Shown here: piece after piece, positions 42,167-50,480 of the stretch
How the letters are laid out: each line of letters begins with the position of its first letter
How positions within the stretch are numbered: the stretch's first letter is position 1
Origin: Streptomyces fuscichromogenes
GTDB taxonomy: Bacteria; Actinomycetota; Actinomycetes; Streptomycetales; Streptomycetaceae
NCBI RefSeq assembly: GCF_014645815.1
Contig: NZ_BMML01000029.1
Coordinates: 62,001-126,000 of the forward strand
DNA: 64,000 bases
Direction of reading: 5' to 3'
Notes under the pieces: model-generated
The model's database searches: none
What the model saw: only the letters and a program-made list of their open reading frames with translations
Told to the model about the DNA's origin: nothing
Made by a program: the position numbers and the translations under genes

Positions 42167-43531
42167 ATGGTGGCAGTGGGCTCGCTAACGGACGCGCTGG
42201 CCGACGCCGTGTCAGCGGAGGAGATCGAACGTGCCGATCTGCCCGCGGAATTCCGGGCCGTACACGTCTGCGCCGAGGACGAGGCAATGTTCTCGGGTCT
42301 TTCGGACAAGGACGTCCGAAAATCTCTCCGCGTCGGATCGGTTGCGATGCCGGAATTGGCGCCCGACGAGGTACTGATCGCCGTGATGGCGAGTTCCGTC
42401 AACTACAACACCGTGTGGTCGGCACAGTTCGAACCGGTGTCGCCTTTTCGATTCCTGGAGAAGTTCGGCCGCAAGGGCGGATGGGCCGGCCGGCACGACC
42501 TGCCCTACCAGGTGCTCGGCTCGGACGCGGCCGGCGTGGTGGTCCGGGTCGGCTCCGGGGTGCGCCGCTGGCGGATCGGCGATCACGTCGTGGTCAGCGC
42601 CGCCTACGTGGACGAGCAGGATCCCGGCACGCACTCGGACGGCATGATCGGCGAGGAGCAGCTCGCCTGGGGCTACGAGACGAACTTCGGCGGCATGGCC
42701 GACTACACCGTGGCCCGCGCAAGCCAGCTCATCCCGAAGCCGCCGCACCTGACGTGGGAGGAGGCGGCGTCCAACACCGCGTGTGCGAGCACCGCGTACC
42801 GGATGCTGGTCGGGGAGCGCGGCGCGCGGATGAAGCAGGGCGACGTGGTGCTGGTCTGGGGCGCGGCAGGCGGCCTCGGCAGCTACGGTGTGCAGCTGGT
42901 GCGCAACGGTGGCGGCGTGCCGGTCGCCGTGGTCAGCTCCGCCCGTAAGGCCGACGCCGTGCGCCGACTGGGCTGCGACATCATCATCGACCGCAACGAG
43001 ATCGGCCTGACCGACGACCCCACCGACGACCCGGACGAGGTGATCCGGATCGGCAAGCGGCTGGGCGCGATCGTCCGCGAGCGTACCGGCCGGGACCCCG
43101 ACATCGTCTTCGAGCACATCGGCCGGGCGACCTTCGGCGTCTCGGTGTTCGTGGTGCGCCGCGGCGGTGTGGTGGTCACCTGCGGCTCCTCCACCGGCTA
43201 CCAGCACGTGTTCGACAACCGCTACCTGTGGATGAAGCTCAAGCGGGTGGTCGGCAGCCACGTGGCCAACCTCCAGGAGGCGTGGGACTGCAACCGGCTG
43301 TTCGAGCTGGGCGCGATCGTGCCGACGGTGTCCGCGGTCTTCCCGATGGACGAGGTCGGCGAGGCGGTCCGGGTGGTGCAGCACAACCGGCACGTCGGCA
43401 AGATCGCGCTGCTGTGCCTGGCCGACCGGCCGGGGCTCGGCGTCACGGATCCCGAGCTGCGCGCCCGCGTCGGCGGCGACGACCGGCTCAACCCGTTGCG
43501 CGGCATGACGGCCGTCGTGGAAGGTGAGTAG
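42167..43531 (+). CDS. ccr: Crotonyl-CoA carboxylase/reductase (CCR) for unusual alkylmalonyl-CoA extender
   Basis: CCRs reduce an alpha,beta-unsaturated acyl-CoA with NADPH and carboxylate it with CO2, giving alkylmalonyl-CoA. The 454-residue protein (from the ATG at 42167; GTG 42176 has better spacing to AAGGA and is an alternative) is a medium-chain reductase with the CCR-specific insert. It keeps ASSVNYNTVW, the dinucleotide motif WGAAGGLGSYG, and the residues associated with CO2 binding in YETNFGG and GSHVANLQ. It heads an operon with a KAS III and a hydroxyacyl-CoA dehydrogenase (gaps of three bases, then an overlap). The two VASH-type ATs in M4 and M6 are the obvious consumers. Chain length and branching of its substrate cannot be read. 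Confidence 0.92.
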   Translation: MVAVGSLTDALADAVSAEEIERADLPAEFRAVHVCAEDEAMFSGLSDKDVRKSLRVGSVAMPELAPDEVLIAVMASSVNYNTVWSAQFEPVSPFRFLEKFGRKGGWAGRHDLPYQVLGSDAAGVVVRVGSGVRRWRIGDHVVVSAAYVDEQDPGTHSDGMIGEEQLAWGYETNFGGMADYTVARASQLIPKPPHLTWEEAASNTACASTAYRMLVGERGARMKQGDVVLVWGAAGGLGSYGVQLVRNGGGVPVAVVSSARKADAVRRLGCDIIIDRNEIGLTDDPTDDPDEVIRIGKRLGAIVRERTGRDPDIVFEHIGRATFGVSVFVVRRGGVVVTCGSSTGYQHVFDNRYLWMKLKRVVGSHVANLQEAWDCNRLFELGAIVPTVSAVFPMDEVGEAVRVVQHNRHVGKIALLCLADRPGLGVTDPELRARVGGDDRLNPLRGMTAVVEGE

Positions 43532-43534
43532 ACG

Positions 43535-44536
43535 ATGACCTCTGCCATCGGCATCCTCGGCACCGGGGCGTACGTGCCGGCCCGCGAAGTCGGCAACGAC
43601 GAACTCGCCGCCCGGATCCCGGACACCACCGCAGAATGGATCCTCCGCAAGACCGCCATCCGCAGCCGGCGCTACGCGGCCCCGGACGAGGCCGCCTCGG
43701 ATCTTGCCGCGGGCGCCGCGCAGGCCGCACTGGCGGACGCCGGCCTCACCGCCGACCGGGTGGACCACATCATCGTCTGCACGTCCACCGGCGACTACCC
43801 GCTGCCGCCCACCGCGAGCGTCGTGCAACAGCTGGTCGGCGCGGACTCGGCCGCCTGCTTCGACCTCAACGCGGTCTGCGCGGGTTTCGTCTACGGCCTC
43901 GAAGTGGCCCGGGGCCTGATCACCGCACGCCCCGGCGCACACGTCCTGCTGATCGGTGTGGACGTCTACTCCCGCTTCCTGGATTTCAGCGACCGCCGGT
44001 CCGCCGTACTGCTCGGCGACGGGGCCGGCGCAGTGGTCCTGGGCGCTGTCACGGAAGGACACGGCATCCTCGGCATCGACCTGAGCACCCGCGGCGACGC
44101 ACAGGACCTGCTGCGCATTCCCGCGGGCGGCAGCCGATCGCCGGCGTCGCCCGAGTCGGTCGCCGCAGGCGGCCACTTTCTGCGCATGCAGGGCCGTGCG
44201 GTCCGCGAGTTCGTGCTGGAGAACATCCCGCCCAGCGTGGACAAACTGCTCGCCGACGCCGGCGTGAGCGTCGAGGAGATCGACTGCTTCGTGCCGCACC
44301 AGGCCAACGGCGTGCTCATCCAGGAGTTGGCGGCGCGCTGCGGGCTGGCCGGCACACCACTGGTCCAAGTGGTCGAGCAGTACGGCAACATCGGATCCGC
44401 CTCCGTGCCGATCGGCCTGGACCACGCTGTCCGCGAGGGCACCGTCGAACCGGGCGGCCTGGTGCTGCTGTCGGCGTTCGGGTCCGGCATGTCGGTGGGC
44501 AACGGCCTGCTGCGCTGGGGCGGTGGCCCCGCGTGA
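43535..44536 (+). CDS. 3-ketoacyl-ACP synthase III (FabH-like)
   Basis: This 333-residue KAS III starts three bases after the CCR stop. The catalytic triad is Cys115 (LNAVCAGF), His255 (VPHQANG) and Asn285 (YGNIGSAS). KAS III condenses a short acyl-CoA with a malonyl thioester to give a 3-ketoacyl thioester. Placed between a CCR and a 3-hydroxyacyl-CoA dehydrogenase it probably builds the carbon skeleton of the extender precursor, for example from acetyl-CoA (towards ethylmalonyl-CoA) or a branched starter such as isobutyryl-CoA (towards isobutylmalonyl-CoA). The choice is not visible in the sequence. It is not a housekeeping fabH: no acpP or fabF lies beside it. Confidence 0.92.
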   Translation: MTSAIGILGTGAYVPAREVGNDELAARIPDTTAEWILRKTAIRSRRYAAPDEAASDLAAGAAQAALADAGLTADRVDHIIVCTSTGDYPLPPTASVVQQLVGADSAACFDLNAVCAGFVYGLEVARGLITARPGAHVLLIGVDVYSRFLDFSDRRSAVLLGDGAGAVVLGAVTEGHGILGIDLSTRGDAQDLLRIPAGGSRSPASPESVAAGGHFLRMQGRAVREFVLENIPPSVDKLLADAGVSVEEIDCFVPHQANGVLIQELAARCGLAGTPLVQVVEQYGNIGSASVPIGLDHAVREGTVEPGGLVLLSAFGSGMSVGNGLLRWGGGPA

Positions 44537-45393
44537 CCGTGATCGAACGGGTGGGCGTGGTCGGCACCGGCGCGATGGGCGGCGGACTCGTGGACGTCTG
44601 CGCCCTGGCCGGCCTGGACGTGCGGGTGGTGGCATCGTGCCTGGCCAGTGCCGAGCGCGCCCAACGTCGGTTGGCGGAATCGATGGACCGCCAGTGGGCC
44701 AAGGGGCGGATCGGCGAAGTCGAACGGGATGCGGCCGTGGCCCGGGTGTCCTTCGGCACCGACCTGAAGTCGATGGAGGACCGTCAGCTCGTACTGGAGT
44801 CGATCAGCGAGTCGCTGCCGGCGAAGCAGGACGTGTTCCGGGTGCTGGACGCAGTGGTCGAGGACCCGGAGGCCGTGCTGGCGTCGAACACCTCGTCCAT
44901 CCCGATCATGAGCCTGGGCAGCGTCACCCGCGACCCGGGCCGCGTGGTCGGCACCCACTTCTTCAACCCGGTGCCGAAGATGCCGCTGGTCGAGATCGTC
45001 GGGTCGCTGTGCACCTCGGCGGCCACCTGCGACCGGGCCGAGTCGTTCGTCACCGGGGCCCTGGGCAAGCAGGTGATCCGGGTCAAGGACCGGCCCGGCT
45101 TCGCGGTCAACGCGCTGCTGGTGCCGTTCTTGTTCAACGCCGTGCGGATGCTGGACGCGGGGGGCGTCAGCGCCGAGGACGTGGACCGGGGCATGACGCT
45201 GGGCTGCGGCCACCCCATGGGGCCGCTCGCGCTGCTGGACCTGATCGGCCTGGAGGTGATCGTCGCCGTCGGCGAGGCGATGTACGCGCAGTCGAAGGAC
45301 CCGGCTTGCGCACCGCCGCCCCTGTTGCTGCGCATGGTCGAGTGCGGCCTGACCGGGCGCAAGAGTGGTCGCGGCTTCCACCTCTACCCCTGA
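44533..45393 (+). CDS. 3-hydroxyacyl-CoA dehydrogenase (3-hydroxybutyryl-CoA dehydrogenase type)
   Basis: The protein has 286 residues from a GTG that overlaps the KAS III stop (GTGA). It has the N-terminal Rossmann motif GVVGTGAMGGG, the ASNTSSIPI segment with the active-site Ser, the catalytic His in GTHFFNPVP followed by LVEIV, and the C-terminal helical domain ending GRKSGRGFHLYP. It would reduce the 3-ketoacyl-CoA from the KAS III to the 3-hydroxy compound. A dehydratase (enoyl-CoA hydratase) is then needed before CCR can act, and none is encoded in the window. It is the last gene of the extender operon; a hairpin follows 26 bases after the stop. Confidence 0.92.
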   Translation: MTVIERVGVVGTGAMGGGLVDVCALAGLDVRVVASCLASAERAQRRLAESMDRQWAKGRIGEVERDAAVARVSFGTDLKSMEDRQLVLESISESLPAKQDVFRVLDAVVEDPEAVLASNTSSIPIMSLGSVTRDPGRVVGTHFFNPVPKMPLVEIVGSLCTSAATCDRAESFVTGALGKQVIRVKDRPGFAVNALLVPFLFNAVRMLDAGGVSAEDVDRGMTLGCGHPMGPLALLDLIGLEVIVAVGEAMYAQSKDPACAPPPLLLRMVECGLTGRKSGRGFHLYP

Positions 45394-45418
45394 GAGACGT
45401 ATGCAGCGGTGAAACATA

Positions 45419-45435
45419 CCGCCCGCACCGGGCGG
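45419..45435 (+). terminator. Hairpin after the extender-unit operon
   Basis: CCGCCCG and CGGGCGG form a perfect 7-bp stem around a CAC loop, 26 bases downstream of the dehydrogenase stop. There is no U tract, which is common for actinomycete terminators. A weaker repeat (GTATG / CATAC, 45399-45419) precedes it. Confidence 0.55.
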
Positions 45436-46153
45436 CCCATTCACGTTGTCCACCGGCAAGGGAGTTCACCTGAGGGGGGAGGCTCCCCCCGACCTCGGAC
45501 AGCGGGTGGCTGCACGGCGAGGGCGAGGTCTTGCGCTGCCAAGGCCCTGGTACCGCATGGGTCGGCCCACCCCTGGACGGGACGCTTTGGCAGTCGCGAG
45601 CGGTTGTCCTCGACCTCGATGAAGCGGAAGAGGCGGACACGCGCGGCCCGGAACGCGCACCGCAGACCTCCTGCGGCGCACCTCCTCGGACTCGGCCGCG
45701 TACTGCGTGCGCGTGTTGCTCCTCTTGCCCACTGTGCCTGGAAGCAGGTCCGCCCAGGACCCTGACCACGCGCGATGGCCGTCGGCTCAGAAGCAGGGCG
45801 GACGAACTGCCCGACACGCCGCCGGTCTTCGAGGACTTCCGTGCCCAGGGCGGCAGGACCGCCGGCGAGCACCACTTGCGCTCGTCCGTGCCCGCACCGA
45901 TGCCCAACCCCACGCCTGTGACGACGGCCGTCGCGGATGACCGGGCGATGCCCTAGCTGCCCCTTTGACCACCCAACTCCGCTGTGCACGCATCAGCCCG
46001 GCATCCCCGCGCACTCTCCCGGGCCTCGATCAGGGATGCCTGGAGCGTTCGGCCGCCGCCGGTTCGCCATCGCCCTCGACGTGCACCCACATGAACACAG
46101 GAGTGCCTTTATGGGCATTGCCGCGATAGGAATCGTGTGATCCGCTTGATCTT
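45436..46153. other. Gene-free stretch between extender operon and regulator
   Basis: About 0.7 kb with no convincing gene. All open frames on both strands are arginine/proline-rich, lack a plausible ribosome binding site or family motif, and overlap each other. The stretch must hold the promoter of the LAL regulator. It may also contain a decayed gene or mobile element that I cannot identify. Confidence 0.6.
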
Positions 46154-46160
46154 GAGGAGG
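46154..46160 (+). promoter_or_regulatory. Ribosome binding site of the LAL regulator
   Basis: GAGGAGG lies four bases before the ATG at 46165 and ten before an in-frame ATG at 46171. A GTG at 46162 is too close. The 46165 start is preferred. Confidence 0.6.
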
Positions 46161-46164
46161 CGTG

Positions 46165-49005
46165 ATGCGTATGGCGGTAGGACGAGCTTGTGGCACACAA
46201 CAAGCGGTGACGACGGTCCAGCATATCGACGACGCCATCGACGAACTCGTCGAACGGGAGAAGGCGGCGGCCGCACTCGACGTGGCGCTGCGCCGGTCGA
46301 GCGAGGGCCGGGTCCGGATGGTTTTGGTGGAGGGCGCGATCGGAACAGGCAAGAGTGCGGTCGTCTGGCGCTTTTTGGAGAAGGCGGAGTCCGAGGGTGT
46401 CTTAGCCTTCGGTGTCCATATCCATCCGGATGAGCGCACGTTGAACGTTGGCATACTGGATCGGCTGTTTCGCAACGTGGCGGTTCCGAATCTTTTCAGA
46501 ACCGCCGTCGGCCGTCGACTGCTGGCACTGCGTGAGGGCATCGGCCAAGCCGACGGCCCGGCACTGATCAGACAACTGTGCGAGCTGGCCGCAGATCTGG
46601 TTGACCTGGCCGAATCCGTGCCGGTTCTGCTCGTCATCGACGACATCCATCACCTCGACACCGACTCACTGAACGCCCTGCTGCACCTGCTGCCCACCGC
46701 GAGCGCCGGCCGTGTCCTCGTGGTGCTGACCGCCGACGAGAGCCGGCATCCGCTCGGCTGGCGGATGCCCACCGGCCTGCTGATGCGGCCCAACCTCCAG
46801 CGGGTGGTCCTGAACCGCCTCAGCGAGGACGGCGTACGCCTTGCCGCCGCCCGCCGGGTGGGCAAAGCCGCGGCGGAATCCCTCCCGGCCGACCTCATGG
46901 CGCTCAGCGCGGGGAACCCGCTGGTGCTGGAGTATCTCGTCCGGGCATACGAGGCCACCGGCACCGGCTACCCGCAGGGGTATGCCCAGGCGTTCGTGGA
47001 GTGCCTGCGCCGCTGTCCACCGGAGAGCGTCGAGGTGGTCCGGGCGCTGGCGGTGCTCGGTGGGCAGGCGACAGCGGAGCGGGTGGCCGAACTGGCCGCC
47101 GTCGACCGCGTGGACATGAACCTGCTGCCGTTGACGAACGCGGGCCTGCTCGATCTGCAGGCGTTCCGGCATCCCTCGGCCGCTCGGGCGGTGCTCTCTG
47201 ACATGTCGGCCGAGTCCCGTGCGGGCCTGCACCGGCGGGCGGCGCTGCTGCTGCATGACGAAGGGGCGCCGGCGCTGGACGTGGCACGCCAGTTGATTCA
47301 GGCGGACGAGCACGAACTGCCCTGGTCCGCCGGGCTCCTGCTCGATGCGGCCAGCGAGGCGCTTGCTCTCAACCGGGTATGGCTCGCCCTGGAATGTGTG
47401 AAGATGGCCAGCCGCGCCGAACGGGATCCGGCGGCGCGCGCCGCCGTCGAGGCCCGGCTCAGCCGCCTGGAGTGGCAGCTCAAGCCCCTCGCCGCCGCTC
47501 GGCACGTGGAGTCGCAGCTGAAGGACAGCGCAGCCGGCTGGTCGAGCCCACGTGACATCCTCGATCTGGCTTGGCGAGCGGCGTGGTTCGGGCAGATCGA
47601 CGCCATCGAACCGCTGTTGTCCACGGTCGGCCGGACGCCGGACGACGGCGATCTGAACGATCTTGTGCAGTGGCTGGCGTTCACCTTCCCACAGCACACA
47701 TTCGAGCGTAGGACGGCGACGTCACCTCCCTCCTCGGCCCTCGCGGAGCCGTGGCTGCACTCGGCTTCGAGTCTGGCCAGAGGCCTGGCCGGCGGGCCCG
47801 CCGACCCGGGCGTGGCCGACGCCGAACTGGTGCTCCAGTCCCTGGCGCTCGACCACGATTCCCTGTGGAGCGGGGAAACCGCCGCGCTGGCGCTGCTCAC
47901 ACTGGTCTACACCGACCACCTCGAAGCCGCCGTCGCGCACGCCGACCGGCTGCTGAACGAAGCACGTGACGCCGAAATGCCCACGTGGCACGCGGTGTTC
48001 ATGGCCATTCGGGCCGAAGCCCTGTTACGGCAGGGCAACCTGCCCGGGGCGTTCGGCCAGGCCGTCACGGCGCTCGCAGAGATCCCGGTCCAGGGCTGGG
48101 GCATCCTGGTGGGGCTACCGGTCGGCTGCGCGGTCCACGCGGCAGTTCGCATGGGCGACTTGGCCGCCGCGAAGCGCCTGCTCGGCCTACCCGTGCCGGA
48201 GAGCGCGCTGCGCAGCCGCTACGGACTGCACTTCTTGCACGCGCGCGGGCACTACCGGTTGGCCGTCGGGCTGCCGCAGGCCGCGCTGGCGGACTTCCTC
48301 GCCTGCGGCAGCCTGGCCGAAGGGTGGGGAGCCCGCGACACCGGCGTGGTGCCGTGGCGGACCAGCGCTGCCGAGGCGTGGTCCCGGCACGGCAACCCGG
48401 AGCAGGCGCGGCGGCTGCTGCGCGACCAGCTGGCGATGTTGCCACCGAGCAGCGGCCGCGCCCGTGGGCAGGCCATGCGGGTGCTCGCGCGCGTCAGCCG
48501 GGACACCCGGCGACCTCAGCTGCTCACCGACGCCGTCGACGTGCTCAAGGACTGTGGCGACAAGTACGAGTTGGCGCGCGTGTTGACGGACCTCAGTATC
48601 GCCCTCCGCCAATCCGGCGACCAGCTCAAGGCCCGCCGCACCGCGCGACGCGCCCTGCATTTCGCCGAGGCCGCCGGTGCACAGCCGCTGTGCGACGAAG
48701 CCAGCCTGTACGACCAGGAAGCCAAGACGGTCGAACTGGCCCGCGCCGAGGAGGAGAAACTGTCCCTGCTGACCGGGCAGGAACTCCGGGTCGCCGCGCT
48801 CGCCGTCGAGGGCGACACCAATCTCGAGATCGCCGCGAAGCTCTACATCACGCCCAGCACCGTCGAACAGCACCTCACCCGGATCTTCCGCAAACTCAAC
48901 GTGAAGCGCCGGGACGAACTGCCCTGCCAGCTCGACACCTGGTCGGCCGCACGACGCCGACTGACTCACCACTCACACAAGGGAAAGGAAGAATACCGTG
49001 ACTGA
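46165..49005 (+). CDS. LuxR-family transcriptional regulator of the LAL type, cluster activator candidate
   Basis: The protein has 946 residues, the usual size for LAL (large ATP-binding LuxR) regulators. An N-terminal AAA-like ATPase has Walker A GAIGTGKS (about residue 56) and Walker B LLVIDDIHHLD (about residue 154). A long TPR-like helical middle follows, and a C-terminal LuxR helix-turn-helix (about residues 868-930, LTGQELRVAALA, NLEIAAKLYITPSTVEQHL). LAL proteins are pathway-specific activators in many macrolide and ansamycin clusters, which fits here. The gene contains two TTA codons (46402-46404 and 48025-48027), so its translation should depend on the bldA leucyl-tRNA. Its last eight bases overlap the following gene. 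Confidence 0.92.
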   Translation: MRMAVGRACGTQQAVTTVQHIDDAIDELVEREKAAAALDVALRRSSEGRVRMVLVEGAIGTGKSAVVWRFLEKAESEGVLAFGVHIHPDERTLNVGILDRLFRNVAVPNLFRTAVGRRLLALREGIGQADGPALIRQLCELAADLVDLAESVPVLLVIDDIHHLDTDSLNALLHLLPTASAGRVLVVLTADESRHPLGWRMPTGLLMRPNLQRVVLNRLSEDGVRLAAARRVGKAAAESLPADLMALSAGNPLVLEYLVRAYEATGTGYPQGYAQAFVECLRRCPPESVEVVRALAVLGGQATAERVAELAAVDRVDMNLLPLTNAGLLDLQAFRHPSAARAVLSDMSAESRAGLHRRAALLLHDEGAPALDVARQLIQADEHELPWSAGLLLDAASEALALNRVWLALECVKMASRAERDPAARAAVEARLSRLEWQLKPLAAARHVESQLKDSAAGWSSPRDILDLAWRAAWFGQIDAIEPLLSTVGRTPDDGDLNDLVQWLAFTFPQHTFERRTATSPPSSALAEPWLHSASSLARGLAGGPADPGVADAELVLQSLALDHDSLWSGETAALALLTLVYTDHLEAAVAHADRLLNEARDAEMPTWHAVFMAIRAEALLRQGNLPGAFGQAVTALAEIPVQGWGILVGLPVGCAVHAAVRMGDLAAAKRLLGLPVPESALRSRYGLHFLHARGHYRLAVGLPQAALADFLACGSLAEGWGARDTGVVPWRTSAAEAWSRHGNPEQARRLLRDQLAMLPPSSGRARGQAMRVLARVSRDTRRPQLLTDAVDVLKDCGDKYELARVLTDLSIALRQSGDQLKARRTARRALHFAEAAGAQPLCDEASLYDQEAKTVELARAEEEKLSLLTGQELRVAALAVEGDTNLEIAAKLYITPSTVEQHLTRIFRKLNVKRRDELPCQLDTWSAARRRLTHHSHKGKEEYRD

Positions 49006-49627
49006 GACCACCTCGACTTCCGCAGACCTCTCACACCTCTACGAATTGTCGCCCGAGGGAAGGCGACTGTTATTCACCGACGCCAGGACCGGGTACGAAT
49101 TCAGCTCCGAACCGGTGTCCGACGAGCGCCTGCGGGCCGTGTACGAGCTGGTCAAGTGGGCGCCCACTTCGGCCAACATCAACCCGATGCGAGTGCTGTA
49201 CGTGCGCACACCGGAGGGCAAGGAGCGACTGCTGCCCTGCGTCGCCAAGCCCAACCAGGAACAGACCGCGTCCGCACCGGTCACCGCCGTGATCGCGGTG
49301 GACACCCAGTACCCGGAGTTCGTGCCCGAGCTTGCGCCGTCCAATCCGAACTTCCGGTCCATGCTGGAGGCCAACGACGAACTGCGGATCACCCATGGCG
49401 ACTTCAACGCCAACCTACAGGCCGGCTACTTCATTCTCGCGGTCCGCGCCACCGGGCTGGTCGCCGGTCCGATGAAGGGCTTCAACGCGGAGGCGGTGGA
49501 CAAGGAGTTCTTCGACGACGGCCGCTGGCGCTCGATCCTCCTGGTGAACATCGGCTACCCGACCGAGGGTTCGTTCCGCGAGCGACTGCCGAGGCCCACG
49601 TTCGAGCAGGCGGTACGGACGGCCTGA
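48998..49627 (+). CDS. Nitroreductase-family flavoprotein, RutE (malonic semialdehyde reductase)-like
   Basis: This 209-residue protein starts at a GTG inside the LAL coding region, behind AAAGGAAG. The FMN-binding nitroreductase fold is seen in LLFTDARTGYEF, VYELVKWAPTSANINP, ERLLPCVAK, the APVTAVIAVD strand and LLVNIGYPTEG. The whole layout follows RutE, which reduces malonic semialdehyde with NADPH and FMN. One TTA codon (49070-49072) puts it under the same bldA control as its partner. Role in the cluster is unknown: it could act on a quinone or enone of the polyketide, or on a C3 semialdehyde. The 13-bp hairpin that follows closes the transcription unit. Confidence 0.85.
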   Translation: MTETTSTSADLSHLYELSPEGRRLLFTDARTGYEFSSEPVSDERLRAVYELVKWAPTSANINPMRVLYVRTPEGKERLLPCVAKPNQEQTASAPVTAVIAVDTQYPEFVPELAPSNPNFRSMLEANDELRITHGDFNANLQAGYFILAVRATGLVAGPMKGFNAEAVDKEFFDDGRWRSILLVNIGYPTEGSFRERLPRPTFEQAVRTA

Positions 49628-49642
49628 GCCACCTGCTGCCGC

Positions 49643-49682
49643 GACGGCCCGGCCACTCCATCGACGCGATGGCCGGGCCGTC
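49643..49682 (+). terminator. Strong hairpin after the LAL / nitroreductase operon
   Basis: GACGGCCCGGCCA (49643-49655) and TGGCCGGGCCGTC (49670-49682) form a perfect 13-bp stem with a 14-base loop, 16 bases after the nitroreductase stop. This is the clearest intrinsic terminator in the window. Confidence 0.8.
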
Positions 49683-49805
49683 CGGTCATTCCGCATGCGC
49701 TACGAGTGCAGCAGGACTCCACGTGACGGCTGCGATCGAGTGGTGAGGCCGTAGTTCTGCCGGTGAGTACTGACTTCAGCTGGTCAGGGTGATGTTGGGC
49801 CGCCG

Positions 49806-50376
49806 AGAGCCAGGCCGGTGCCCGCTATGAAGCCGTCATCGAGCTGATCCGCGCCGTCGCCGAGCGGATGGTGCAGGAGCTGATCGAGCACACGCAGATG
49901 CGGACCAACATCCGCAACGGGCACCGGGAGAAGGTGCTGACCATGCTGGCCGGCGACCTGGACCTGGAGACCCCCAAGGTCCGCACCGGCAGCATCTTCC
50001 CCTCCCTGCTGGAACGCCGGCGCCGCATCGACCAGGCCCTCTACGCCGTCGTCAAGGAGGCATACGTGCACGGTGTCTCCACCCGCAGCGTGGATGACCT
50101 GGCAAAAGCCCTCGGCGGCGACAGCGGTATCTCCAAGTCCGAGGTCTCACGGATCTGCCAGGCCCTGGACGAGCCGCTGACCGCGTGGTCGCCACCGGCA
50201 TCACCGAGGACGGCAACCGCGAGGTCCTCGGGCTGATGGTCGGCGACAGCGAGAGCGAGACGTTCTGGAAGGAGTTCCTGCGATCCCTGCGCGAGCGCGG
50301 CCTGTCCGGGGTCCGCCTGGTCGCCGCGGTCCGCAAGGTCATGCTCGGCGCCTCCTGGCAGCGCTGCCGTGTCCAT
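49806..50376 (+). pseudogene. IS256-family (Mutator) transposase relic with internal deletions
   Basis: The frame up to about 50180 encodes the N-terminal half of an IS256-type transposase (RTGSIFPSLLERRRRIDQAL, YVHGVSTRSVDDLAKALG, SKSEVSRICQALDE). It then jumps by a frame change to ATGITEDGNREVLGLMVGDS, and a second gap removes the DAHAGLKAAI part before GASWQRCRVHW. The DDE motif is broken and the C-terminus is missing, so it cannot be active. It separates the biosynthetic genes from unrelated genes and probably marks an old recombination border. Confidence 0.75.
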
Positions 50377-50427
50377 TGGGGTGTTCATGAGTACGTGTGA
50401 CCACTGGTCCCGCGGAGGGTCGAAGAT

Positions 50428-50468
50428 CCTTCCCCGTCCGGCGAGTGATCGTTTCCCGTGGGGGAAGG
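50428..50468 (-). terminator. Inverted repeat downstream of the PQQ-propeller gene
   Basis: CCTTCCCC (50428-50435) and GGGGAAGG (50461-50468) can pair with a 25-base loop. They lie just beyond the stop of the minus-strand propeller gene, the expected place for its terminator. Confidence 0.4.
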
Positions 50469-50480
50469 GGACACAGGGCG

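Noticed and set aside
45167..45989. Overlapping open frames on both strands in the gap before the LAL gene
   Set aside because: None has a binding site, a family motif or plausible amino acid composition; they overlap one another in several frames.
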